Shown here: positions 1-9,488 of the stretch, piece by piece | How the letters are laid out: each line of letters starts with the position of its first letter | Numbering within the stretch: the stretch's first letter is position 1 | NCBI RefSeq assembly: GCF_023898315.1 | Contig: NC_064615.1 | Location: forward strand, 1,185,831,413-1,185,895,412 | From: Schistocerca nitens | Taxonomy: Eukaryota; Arthropoda; Insecta; Orthoptera; Acrididae | Length of the DNA: 64,000 bases | Reading direction: 5' to 3' | Made by a program: the position numbers and the translations under genes | Notes under the pieces: model-generated | What the model was told of the DNA's origin: nothing | The model's database searches: none | Seen by the model: only the letters and a program-made list of their open reading frames with translations

Positions 1-239
1 ACAGAAGACATAGAAGAAAGGCACAGGGAAATGTGACTGGCTGACCACTTACAAAGGACATGCCTGAGCCAGTCACCCTGTTAACACATTAAGACGGTAG
101 CCCTAAAATTCTTGAAAACAAGTTGGACATGTCACGAATCCTTAAAACTCTAAACACATTCTTTAGAAAGTCACTTAAAATAGAGGGCAGGTGTGTCGGC
201 AATTCTGCCACTGCCCTCTGGTCCGAAAATAAAATACAG

Positions 240-640
240 ACTAGTAAGACGTGGCGCACAGTCAGCACACGCTGTGCAGGACCTCGGCTGAGCCGCGGAC
301 TGCGCTGGAGGCAGCTTGTTGCCCGCCACTCGGCTCTCTACCTCGCTACACGGCTCTTAGGCTGTGTGCCCTACTAGCTAGCAAAGAGTCACCTCTTTCG
401 CCAACCGTTCTAGTTGGAGGAGTGTGTCCTGGATATTGTGGACTGCCCTACCTGCTGGGTGCAAGAGTTGCAGGGAGTGATGGACAGGCACAGAATCGGA
501 ATACACAAGTACTTCAGCACCTGACTCACGCCCAATCTGTTCCACATACCATTGTGCATCGAAGACCGTGAAATATTGGGCAGTTGGACCTCGAGGACAC
601 GATCGGGAAAAATAAAAGAGCAACCGACGGAGTCACACCT
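240..640 (-). pseudogene. LINE-A RNase H domain remnant
   Basis: The minus-strand reading contains VYSDS followed about 20 residues later by HNIQDTLLQLERL, which matches the second catalytic aspartate (SDS) and following helix of the RNase H domain in I-group LINEs. The expected next block, a cysteine-tryptophan-valine-proline histidine motif, is ruined by a stop right after LAKEVTLC. The frame then degenerates into a tail resembling the C-terminus of these polyproteins. RNase H would remove RNA from the RNA-DNA hybrid during target-primed reverse transcription. The domain is non-functional here. I recognise it from the family pattern, not from a search. Confidence 0.6.
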
Positions 641-1631
641 GTTTCGACACATCCGTAAAGACGGCTGTACAGTTGTGGTCATAAACTAATGTATTAAAAA
701 CATATACAGGAGTGTAATCTCTCCTGTACTACACCACATCTAAATTTACTCTGGAGCTGAGCAATAACCACAGTGGTAGGCCTTAAAATCCTGGATTTGG
801 GATGGTATGTGCTCCACACCAAGTGACTCTAGCGCATGTTGCATGCGGGTCCCAAATGGCGTTATTGCTTGCTCACGATTGGAGAAAAGGTGTGCCGAAG
901 GTGGACGAGCAACAGTATAGTATGTAGCTGAATTCAGAGCTGTGAGCAGCTTACATGTGTGATGCACCACGCGTAGCTGCCACCAGATGGTGAGCAGCAC
1001 CACCAGATGGTTAGTACAAGTTCCCCAGCCTCAGCACAGAGACTGGGAGCGGGGCTGGTCCAGTAAAGCACACACGGCCAGCCTACTCCCCTCACGGTGG
1101 GTAGCGTCAGTAATCTTCAGGTGAGAAGACCTCGCTGATACGTACACCGTGCGCCCGCAGTCCAGCCACAAACGCACGAGAGCCCTATAAAACTGCAGCA
1201 GATGGGCCCTGTCTGCTCGCCACCTGTGGCTGAGGCACACCAAGATATTCACTGCCTTACACGTATATCAGGTGTGGTAAGCATGACAGTTTCGAGTCAA
1301 ACATGAGACCCAGAAACCTCACTTAGTCTTTAAAATATAGAATGGTATCCCTCATATGCAAGTCTGGTGAAAATACGACGAGAACTATTAAAATACACAG
1401 ACACTTACTTACCTGTAGAGAACTGAAAATTCATCTTTGCAGCCCACTCCTCTGGCCCGTTCATTGTAAGTTGTAAGTGATGGCTCGCTGTTTCAACACT
1501 GGAGGAGTAACAGAAATAAAAAAATCGTCCACAAATAAGGAGCAGTGTAGGGGAATCCTTACGGTAGACATGATATTATTTATGGCTATGGCAAAGTGAG
1601 TAATACTTTAAACTCTGCCCTGATGGACACC

Positions 1632-1780
1632 CGCTACGGTCGCAGGTTCGAATCCTGCCTCGGGCATGGATGTGTGTGATGTCCTTAGGTTAGTTAGGTT
1701 TAATTAGTTCTAAGTTCTAGGCGACTGATGACCTCAGAAGTTAAGTCGCATAGTGCTCAGAGCCATTTGAACCATTTGAG
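1632..1780 (+). repeat. tRNA-derived SINE, 5'-truncated
   Basis: The segment starts inside the tRNA-like head, keeps the pol III B box (GGTTCGAATCC near 1645-1655), and continues with the SINE body TTAGGTTAGTTAGGTTTAA and GCTCAGAGCCATTTGAACC. It is flanked by the 7-bp repeat ggacacc at 1625-1631 and 1781-1787 (about 10 bp if one mismatch is allowed). The A box is missing, so the copy is truncated. It lies inside the reverse transcriptase of LINE-A. It shares its body, in opposite orientation, with the copies at 2264-2466 and 60727-60923. Confidence 0.9.
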
Positions 1781-2263
1781 GGACACCATTCTCTCCTGCT
1801 CTAATCGATCTGACAGCCCGTCACCGACTCGGGACCTAAAAAACCGCTTAGACATGAAAGACTGCACGAAGATGGGGAGGTAGCCACGAAAGCCCCACTG
1901 ATCCAGTTGCATGAGAAAGCTGTGTCTCCAAGTAGTATCATATACCTTACTGACATCAGAGAATATGCTGATACAGTAACGTTTACGTAGCAAAGCCTAC
2001 GAATAGGTGTCTTCAGCTAGGTCGGGTGGACTGAAATCTCCGGAATCCACATTGAGTACGGCTATGGAGTTGCCAGGTCTCTAACAACCAGACCAGACGA
2101 CAGTTAACCATTCACTCCAAGGTCTTTTGCAGACAGCTCGCTCAGGCGACGCTCCAATAACTACTGGGGCATACGCAGTCCTTTGCTGGTTTGAGGAGAG
2201 GTATCAAAATTACCTCTCTCCACAAGTTGGGGAAATGACTTATCTGCCATGTCAAATTGAAAC

Positions 2264-2466
2264 AAAAAATGGTTCAAAGGGCTCTGAGCACTATGGGGCG
2301 TAACTTCTGAGGTCATCAGTCGCCTAGAACTTAGAACTACTTAAACCTAACTAACCTAAGGACATCACACACGTCCATGCCCGAGGCAGTATTCGAACCT
2401 GCGACCGTAGCGGTCGCGCGGTTCCAGACTGTAGCGCCTAGAACCGCTCGGCCACCACGGCCGGCA
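2264..2466 (-). repeat. tRNA-derived SINE, near full length
   Basis: The minus strand reads from a tRNA-like head (GCCGTGGTGGCCGAGCGGTT, with B box GGTTCGAATACTG) through the family body to an A-rich 3' end at the left. A perfect 10-bp target-site duplication, aaattgaaac, lies at 2254-2263 and 2467-2476. It interrupts LINE-A between the CPFSMWE region and the fingers of the reverse transcriptase. The body matches the copies at 1632-1780 and 60727-60923. The head resembles a leucine or serine tRNA by its GTGGCCGAG start, but I cannot assign the parent tRNA firmly. Confidence 0.93.
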
Positions 2467-3109
2467 AAATTGAAACATTCGAGGAGAATATCCTTTGCCA
2501 CTGCTGGCAAATGTCGAAACGTGTAGTACCAGATTTGGTCGTGACTGAGTGCAGTATCATGACTCTCAGATGGCGACGATTACAGCTCCCACATGGAGAA
2601 AGGATAGTTGTCAGACTCAGATTTTTTCTATCTGCACCTGTATACAGTCACACGGTATTGTCGAAACGCCGGATCCTGCCTGGCGTTAGCAGTACTCTTT
2701 GCAAAATGTTCTGTCGTCATCTGAAAGATGGCCCTGTAGATGGCCCTGTTTCAGCCTGCTGCTGTTGATAAACGACTGTGTATCAGAAATCTGCGTGACG
2801 GCTTCCCATACTTTTGTAGAACATGTGTAATGGTGGGTGCAGTCTGGGAATACTGCGCATGACCTTTGCTAGCTGTCCTGAATTATATGTCATGCCTCGG
2901 CTCTTGCAAGACGAGAAGCTGTGAGGTTTTCTGCTATTGGACGGTACTTAACCGAGGTAGAACCGCACCCCTGACCAGCATTGTTTGAGTGGCACTCACC
3001 AGTCCAACAAAATACAGGTTGCCTCCTAAGATGACCCGAGGACTTTTTGACGGATGCGTCAGCGACACGACGGATCACTCGTGAGATGTGGCCCACCGAC
3101 TCCTGGACA

Positions 3110-3690
3110 CGGCGAGGTGGCTGAACAGCCTCCAGTTAGCCCTGCTGACCATCTATTTCTGTAACTTCTCCATACAGTAGGTGAATGCGGAGTAGGAAGT
3201 GATCCCTGGAATGGAGGTCATCAATGACTTGCCACTAAGCAGAGTCTACGAGGGCTGGAGAGCAGAAGGATGGGTCGACGGCTGCGAATGACCTCGTAGC
3301 AGCACAAAAACTAGTGGCAGTAACTGTGCTGAGACTTCGTGAGGTTCTCCGAAACTGGAGCGGGAAGGCGAGTAGAGGGCGAGCCCCACAAAACGTGACG
3401 TGCACTGACGCCTCCCAGTACGAGAAATGGTCGAAGGAATCGTCGTATAAGATCTGTGAGAGCCTCAGTCTATTTATTGCATCTCGTGCAAACATTGGTC
3501 GTCTGGCAGACACGAATTCCGGTGGCAACTGCTCGCAGGTCAGTAGCCGAGGGGAGACCGGGGCAGTGGTGCGCGCCACTGACAAACAAAGCGACCCCTT
3601 CGCTCGCCCCGGCCAGGTCATCCTTGTGATAGAGCGCACAGCCCCATAGTAGAGGTGCATCAGACAACTGAAAATGGTATCTTGCAAACA
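3110..3690 (-). pseudogene. LINE-A endonuclease remnant
   Basis: The minus strand encodes APLLWGCALYHKDDLAGA then GVALFVSGAHH, followed after a frameshift by ALTDLI-RFLRPFLVLG and LWGSPSTR. This is the apurinic/apyrimidinic-type endonuclease of I-group LINEs, in which the PFLVLGDFNAHHxLWGS block carries the catalytic aspartate and asparagine; in this copy that block reads LGGVSARHVLWGS, so both residues are lost. The enzyme would nick the target DNA for target-primed reverse transcription. A C-terminal stretch rich in proline and histidine follows. Open frames on the opposite strand at 3314-3649 are shadows. Confidence 0.7.
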
Positions 3691-3702
3691 GAGGCACAGG
3701 GG

Positions 3703-3940
3703 AAAGGTCCTGGCAGATTAAAACTGTGTGCCCGACCGAGACTCGAACTCGGGAACTTTGCCTTTCGCGGGCAAGTAAGTGCTCTACCAACTGAGCTACC
3801 GAAGCACGACTCACGCCTGGTCCTCACAGCTGTACTTCTGCCAGTTCCCGAGTTCGAGTCTCGGTCGGGCACACAGTTTTAATCTGCCAGGAAGTTTCAT
3901 ATCAACGCACACTCCGCTGCAGAGTGAAAATCTCATTCTA
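3703..3940. repeat. Head-to-head tRNA-derived SINE unit
   Basis: The left half (about 3703-3820) is the antisense copy of a tRNA-derived sequence: on the minus strand it reads GCTTCGGTAGCTCAGTTGG (A box) and GAGTTCGAGTCTCGG (B box). The right half (about 3838-3940) carries the same B-box segment in sense orientation, followed by the family tail ending near CTCATTCTA. The two arms share about 50 bp as an inverted repeat (3709-3756 with 3842-3893). The whole unit is bracketed by gaggcacagggg at 3691-3702 and gaagcacagggg at 3941-3952, a 12-bp duplication with one mismatch, so it seems to have inserted as one piece. The tRNA-like part has a 4-nt insertion and is not a functional tRNA. Confidence 0.85.
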
Positions 3941-4760
3941 GAAGCACAGGGGTGTTGCTTATTAGGAGTTTCGGTTCCTCCACATGTTCCACTATAGGAT
4001 GCGAGCCATCTATCAGGTGGGCAGCACTTTCTGCAGGGCAGTGGGTGGAGGCTCAGTCCGACATCGATGTCCATCAGCTGTGAAGAAGATTGGAGAGAAA
4101 CATCAGATTTGCCGGACCGTGTACTTCGCGCCTCCGTCAGTGAGCGTTTTCTCTCCTGTGACTCGGATCTTTTTGTCTGAGGCGATTGCGGAACCTCGGC
4201 CGCTGGAGTGGTAGCGGCAATTCTGGGAGGTGATCTTTAGAGGGGCAGGAAGTTCTGCAGCGTCAGCAGCTGGCTCCACCAGCCAGGATGCCCTTCGCCG
4301 TTTTTATCTGCCGGATGTTCCGTTCTTCGATGCCCGGTGTGGCGGACAGCGCAGCAGACACAGTCTGGAGTGACAGACCGACCCACTGTGTCACGTCTGC
4401 TCTCTTATTCCTCCGTTAGAATGCAGTGCGTGCCAATTACCGCTCGTTCCACTGTGTTAAGGAAGGCTACTTCACCCGGGCTAAGTAGTCTAGTCCGTGT
4501 AGTACAACACTTGCAAGTTTCCGTTTGCAGAGAGACCACGTGTGAACCTGCTGCTGCGATAGTAGCGCCGATGGGAACTGGCCGGTCTGCGATGCCCGAC
4601 TGGCAGCTACATCTAGCCATCGCTGCTAAACTACTGCAATCTCGACTGCGGCTGGCATCAGTTCCCATTTCGTCAACCTGGGGTTGCTGAACGAAATTTT
4701 TGTCGGAAGCAACGGAGGAATTCGACAGGCCAGAAATCCGACAACTCAAATAAAAACTTC

Positions 4761-5057
4761 CGTATATTGTTAAAAAAAATAGAATATGAGGCAGCCTCCT
4801 AGAAGTTAATTACGACTTATCCACACATAGTTTATCAGCCTAGTCTGAAACATCTTGTTGCAGGGCAACACAAACGAAACAAGTAACTGAGACACAAACG
4901 AGCGTTTTGATAATTCGTTCAGCCTCTCATCAGTGTGAGGGTACACCGACAGATCCGTAAAACTGATTAATAGCCACGAGAATTGACCAGACTGAAGCCG
5001 AGGCAGGGACATTACGAAGTGCTATTACTTAAGAAATGAGATGCAAAGCGTCGCATT
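4761..5057. other. Unassigned DNA between LINE-A and SINE
   Basis: Moderately AT-rich sequence. A 68-residue minus-strand open frame (5012-4806) shows no recognisable motif. It may be the worn 5' part of LINE-A ORF1, but nothing in it proves that. Confidence 0.4.
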
Positions 5058-5068
5058 TCTACGAATTT

Positions 5069-5317
5069 GACCGAGCGAGGTGGCGCAGTGGTTACCACAC
5101 TGGACTCGCATTCGGGAGGACGACGGTTCAAACCCGCGTCCGGCCGTCCAGATTAAGGTTTTCTGTGATTTCCCAAAATCGCTTCAGGCAAATGCCGGGA
5201 TGGTTCCTTTGAAAGGACACGTCCGACTTCCTTCCCCATCCTTCCCTAAGCCGATGGCACAGATGACCTCGCTGTTAGCCCCCGCCCCCGCTCCTCCCAA
5301 ATCAGCCCACCGACCAA
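5069..5317 (+). repeat. Second-family tRNA-derived SINE
   Basis: It starts GACCGAGCGAGGTGGCGCAG, with an A-box-like TGGCGCAGTGGTTACC and a B box GGTTCAAACCC, then a conserved body (TTTTCTGTGATTTCCC, CCGGGATGGTTCCTTTGA) and a CT/CCC-rich end. The flanks tctacgaattt (5058-5068) and tctacgacttt (5318-5328) form an 11-bp duplication with one mismatch. The body differs from the family at 1632-1780, so this is a separate SINE lineage. Confidence 0.9.
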
Positions 5318-5339
5318 TCTACGACTTTCGCGACCGAAA

Positions 5340-5785
5340 TATTCGCGGTTACTTTGCAGTGAATGCGAAACACCGCTAACCCGAGCAGTGAGGTCCACGG
5401 CTGCACTGAGAAAAGTGAGCGTACCCACAGACTTACGGACTGCGGCAACAGCTACGCTACTGAAGATCGCGGACCGAGCCCACCCGACATCTGCAGCCGC
5501 CTTAGGACGAGGGGGCCTTTGCCGTCAGTTCCGCTGCCGGGGGAACTGCGCCACATCGTGCGCCCGCCGACGCAAAGAGGTGCCCCCGGCCGACCTGAAC
5601 AGTATCACAGTTGGAATTTGTTGCGGCCAGCGAGGCCCGGTCCCACGGTTCGGAGCGGCCGCAGTCCTGCGGAAGGCCGAGGGGGACCGGGGAAACGGGG
5701 CAAGACGTTGCGAGTAACAGCTCGGTCAGCCAGTAACCGAACGGGTCCTGCAGTCCGCTGTAAACTCAGCACAAACTTCACTTAA
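5340..5785. other. GC- and CpG-rich stretch upstream of protease exon
   Basis: This stretch is much richer in G+C and CpG than its surroundings and ends about 150 bp before the protease exon. Two overlapping plus-strand open frames (5363-5785 and 5388-5717) look like by-products of base composition, with no domain signature. It could be intron, a regulatory CpG-rich segment or a decayed exon. I cannot tell which. Confidence 0.35.
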
Positions 5786-5932
5786 CGCACTGCCGATTTC
5801 CGTCGGGTTTTTGCCGCGTAAAGTTTCAATCTTTATGGTCCATTTCTACGTCTCGCCAATGATATGTTAGAGTACAGGTGCTCGTTCCTCAAACTCGCTA
5901 CTACACCTCACTGTTGTTGCGTGTGGCGGCAG

Positions 5933-6298
5933 CCCGTGGCGCTGGCGGAAGAGGAGCCGTCGGCGGGCAGCCAGGTGACGGTGTCGGGCTGGGGCAGCGT
6001 GGACGCGGGCCAGGGCTACCCGGTGCAGCTGCACGCCGTCAACACGACCGTGCTGGACCGCGACGCGTGCAACGCCACGTTCGAGGGCCAGCTCATCACC
6101 GAGGACAAGATCTGCACGGCCGGGCCCGGCGGCGGGCTCGACTACTGCAACGGCGACTACGGCGGGCCGCTGGTCGCCAACGGCACGCAGTACGGCGTCG
6201 TCTCCTGGGGCTACGGCTGCTACTACCCGCAGTACCCGGGCGTCTACACCAACGTCGCCTCGCTGCGCTCCTGGATCAACGACACCATCGGCGTCTAG
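5933..6298 (+). CDS. Trypsin-family serine protease, 3' terminal exon, catalytic Ser replaced by Tyr
   Basis: A pyrimidine-rich tract ends in GGCAG at 5928-5932, giving a phase-0 acceptor before PVALAEEEP. The frame stays open for 121 codons to TAG at 6296-6298. Family blocks in order are VTVSGWGSV, a cysteine in LDRDAC, KICTAG, DYCNGDYGGPLV, YGVVSWGYGC and YPGVYTNVASLRSWI. These are the C-terminal half of a chymotrypsin-fold protease with the expected cysteines. The specificity-pocket aspartate (position 189) and the SWG and PGVY glycines point to trypsin-like specificity. The nucleophile in GDSGGP is tyrosine here (codon TAC, 6158-6160), so a protein made from this exon should be catalytically dead unless the base is an error. 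Exons carrying His57 and Asp102 are not seen and would lie further left, with LINE-A then intronic. G+C at third positions is very high. It could be a serine-protease homologue or a recently inactivated paralogue. Confidence 0.85.
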   Translation, partial: PVALAEEEPSAGSQVTVSGWGSVDAGQGYPVQLHAVNTTVLDRDACNATFEGQLITEDKICTAGPGGGLDYCNGDYGGPLVANGTQYGVVSWGYGCYYPQYPGVYTNVASLRSWINDTIGV

Positions 6299-6471
6299 CC
6301 CGTTCTCCTCTTCTCGCCTTTCCGCGTTCACAAATTTACCTCGCGTTTCCAGACGCGTGCACGTACGCGGATGTCGGCGAGTACACTCTACGACATATTC
6401 GTTCAACTGTATCTAAATGTTTTACTGTACTTTTTTAATGAAATTCTTCCGCCGGTCAACACTCGTAGCGA

Positions 6472-6477
6472 AATAAA
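6472..6477 (+). promoter_or_regulatory. Candidate polyadenylation signal
   Basis: AATAAA lies 174 bp after the stop codon of the protease exon, in sequence that turns AT-rich just after the coding end. It is the first canonical signal downstream, so it is the likely 3' end signal of that gene. Confidence 0.5.
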
Positions 6478-6619
6478 AGAAACACAGCACTTTTCCTCAG
6501 ACTGCAGAACTGACCTATATGCGAGATATCTTTATCGAGAGGGCGCAGCCACTGTGGAGTCTGCGAGTGGCACAGTTAGAGTAGGTTCTCTGAGTAACGA
6601 AAAGAATAAACTACTGTAA

Positions 6620-9477
6620 TATGTCTCATTTTAAATCCGGCTGTATAATTTTCGTTATTTAATTAATGGGTGAATTATAGCAAATTCTGCAGTCTGGAAG
6701 TTATTATAATATATACAATTCAGGAAAGTGAAGTGAATCATTTAGTGTTACGTTCTTACTCGACACCAGAGATGAGGGACTTACCAAAACAGTAACTCAC
6801 TAAATTTCGTCGAGTACCTCTCGTAATCAAAAAGGGATTTTATCGTACTATAGTTTTTGTGGGACCAATATTTTTAAACGCGGAGAATTCGGCAAACAAA
6901 CGTACTTGTTGGTTGTAAGTGGATCCTTGGAAATTCGTAGCAAAAAATTTTGGAACCAGAGGATATTGAGATATCCACAAATTAATGCTTACAACGTCTA
7001 CCACGGTTAAATAGATACGTTAACGTCATTTAATTCTTATTTCTGTAAAATGCAACACTCGCCAAAATTATGCTTATAATGCAGAATATTGTACCATACA
7101 CTAAAGCATAACTGTTTTGAATTATGAAACGAGTTTTGCCTTTATAATATATGCAATGAACTGTAATTTAAAGAGTAAATAATTTCACGTTTCTGTAAAC
7201 TTTCATCACTTCCGAGAACCAAAAACATATAGCAGCAAGTAATATCCACAGATTCAACAGTGTCACAAAGAAGTGTCATCAAGTACGCGAGAAGAAAATG
7301 TTAATAAAGCCTTAAAAACAGAGACAATAAGACCACGGCGGTAACAATGTGAAATGAGCAGAGGATGCCGCATTTAAACTCCAGAGCTGGATACTGACAC
7401 AGTGACTTTACATGGGTAACTTTGGCGTTTTCCGACACGGGCTCAGCTGCAAGTGAACTGCGCTGTACTCGTGCAGCAGTGACTCCTACTGACTTTTTAC
7501 TTTAGTTGACATTTTTTCGAGTGCACACAAGCAGTATCACGGTAAGTAGAAGAGAGACAGCGATATAGGTAGTGGTAGGGATTTACGTGTGAATGATAAA
7601 TCCCTTCACTCGAGTATTTCCCTCCTCCATACCTGCTCTGGGTTACCGCAGATGACGTGCCACTCATCTCATTTGTACTAAAACTACAGCACACGCGAGG
7701 TGCCTGTCTGCTTCCACCACCCTGACTGTCCACCAGACTGCACTCTCCTATAGTTGTTGTCCCTTGCACAGAAAACAGCACATAGGCTGTCAATACGTTA
7801 CGTTAAGGCTGATTAATTCTTAGCGAGGAACTAATATTGCACAAATAATTGAACTTCCAATTAGATTGTTTATATGGGATGCCACTCCCTTTTTATATTG
7901 CACAATTATATTCCGCTTTATTAATCACAAATAACTTCCATTCTTCACACTTTCATAGAAAATAAAAAAAAACAAGGAACTGTTCATTTGCGTAATTACT
8001 GTCAAATTGTTCTCAATCTAAGTTCTTAATCGATACCGACTTAGGCAGACAGAAGATCTGTCCTCCGAGACTGCCAAACCTCCTCTGATATTACAGCCGA
8101 ACCACTTCGCCCGCCATCCAAGTTAGGTGCGATACCGAGATCCCCGAAATACTTCGTCTACCTTTTCGTTTAGCAACTGTTTACTATTATGGTGGTAATT
8201 AACACTTTTGAAATAATGGAATGATGGTCTGCTATTGAGACATGCTTTAATATGAAATGCAGGTAAATTCACTGTTTAGTTTTTCTAATATTAATAACAG
8301 AAGCTTATGACTTTGGTGCTCTGCTTCCGAATGCAGCAGCCAATCACGGAGAAGCCCCACAATTTAGACGGTCTTCCTCATGACACCCGTACCGCACAAA
8401 CCACGTGTCGCCCACTCGGCTGCCCTAAGCAGAGCGTCCAGCGGCTGAACGTGACGGCGGTAGAGCCACAAGTATTTCATATCCCCCTCCTTCTGAGATT
8501 TCAAAAAACTGGGATTTTCTCGCAGACAGAAATCGATTTTGCAAAAAAGTAAATTTTGTGTAAATTTTTCAGTTATCATTTCTCAAGAGCCACACCACTC
8601 CACTATAATATTGATTCGTTGTTGTTTTCCAGAAGTTGAATCCACTTTACGTTTTTCTACTCTCAATTTATTAATTGATTTATACAATCATAGACTTAAT
8701 TATTTTGTGATTAGGAAAAAGTAATTGCTACCCTCAATAAACTCATGTATCACCTTATATCTCAAAATCATCTTTAATTACACATTTTGTACTAATTACA
8801 TTATTCTTTTAATAGTAAAAATTTTCAAAATCCTTTTTCTGCGCCTTTATGTTGTAGTCTTTTGTTACAATGTATCATTTTTGCCACAATACTCTATAGC
8901 AATCCACTATCTCCCAGGCATGTTTCAGTTAAATAATTTTATACTGCTATTAAGTTACTATCGGCGCATTGCCGTCCATTACATTCAAGAAAATATTTCT
9001 CATGAAGGATTTACATTGTTATTCACTTTGGCACATTGCCGCTTTAAGTTGAGAATTATTTGCTATAAGAAGTTACACTGTTATACAACTATTCGATGAA
9101 ACACACTTTACGCTTTTTTCTCACTACTATATCGCCACCATGCCGTTCTACACTTGTTTATATTTGAATGCGTCATAAAGACGTTCACGTCACATGGAAA
9201 CAAGGAAAACAAACACAACAACTATACATTTCACAAATATGTGGAGACGGAAAAACGTTACACTCACACATTTCATCAGAACATACGCAAGAAGTCCAGT
9301 ACAGCAAACCATATTGATAATTCTGTTGTCCATGATGTGGTCTTGTGTTGTGAAACTACAAACTTTCACAACTGGTGTTGAGTTCAACAACAGACAACAG
9401 TCTGCCATCTCCAGCCTCAACGCACAAATCCGGTACTGTTCCATGTAACAATGCAAAGTGCCTTAAATTAATTTCCT
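6620..9477. other. AT-rich DNA with no recognised gene
   Basis: Small open frames occur on both strands (for example 7793-7497 minus, 8725-9099 plus and 9154-9448 plus). None shows a domain, catalytic motif, splice context or codon bias that I recognise. Overlapping open frames on opposite strands at 9190-9456 look like chance. No terminal repeats were noticed. Confidence 0.5.
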
Positions 9478-9488
9478 AATAAGTTTAT

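Larger units (their letters stand above)
746..3105 (-). pseudogene. LINE-A reverse transcriptase remnant
   Basis: Read 3105 to 746 on the minus strand, the pieces give the RT-proximal region (DHISRVIRR-like), then fingers and palm. Near 2130-2050 there is a TLE-MVN-RLVWLLE block followed by TQCGFRRFQST. At 1993-1790 is DVSKVYDTTW with WGFRG, equivalent to RT motif A. The GVPQGSVLS motif is reduced to GVHQGRV just after the SINE insertion, and the YADD box appears as FVDD near 1525. At 1252-1031 the thumb region NILVCLSHRWRADR and YRALVRLWLDCG is recognisable, and a connecting segment reaches 746. Several frameshifts and two SINEs break it. It is an old copy with no coding capacity. Confidence 0.75.
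60..4760 (-). mobile_element. LINE-A: degenerate I-group non-LTR retrotransposon
   Basis: On the minus strand, translated pieces fall in the order expected for an I-group LINE: end of ORF1 (about 4760-4080), endonuclease (about 4070-3110), reverse transcriptase (about 3105-746), and RNase H with C-terminal tail (about 640-60). The frames are broken many times. Three insertions interrupt it, each with target-site duplications: a SINE (1632-1780), a second SINE (2264-2466) and an inverted tRNA-derived SINE unit (3703-3940). The same protein family recurs at 49890-50112, 51634-54906 and 62640-63660, which helped to align the pieces. The outer ends are approximate, and the 3' end may lie left of the window. 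It is a dead element with no host function suggested. Confidence 0.8.

Noticed and set aside
123-571. Two overlapping plus-strand frames near the window start
   Set aside because: They run opposite to the RNase H and tail coding of LINE-A and lack motifs.
3745-3820. A tRNA gene on the minus strand
   Set aside because: A and B boxes are present, but the anticodon arm has a 4-nt insertion and lacks a normal U33, and it lies inside a SINE unit flanked by a duplication. It is a tRNA-derived repeat, not a tRNA gene.
4337-4749. Frames of 117 (plus) and 114 (minus) codons as a gene
   Set aside because: Neither has a recognised domain. The minus-strand one may be worn LINE-A ORF1, so it is covered under LINE-A and not called as a gene.
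5867-6438. Long open frames of 179 codons (minus) and 186 codons (plus) over the protease exon
   Set aside because: They are alanine/arginine-rich shadows caused by the high GC of the exon. Only the 5933-6298 frame has family motifs and a splice acceptor.
9190-9456. Overlapping plus and minus open frames as a small host gene
   Set aside because: No initiation or splice context, no motif, and frames open on both strands at once in AT-rich DNA.
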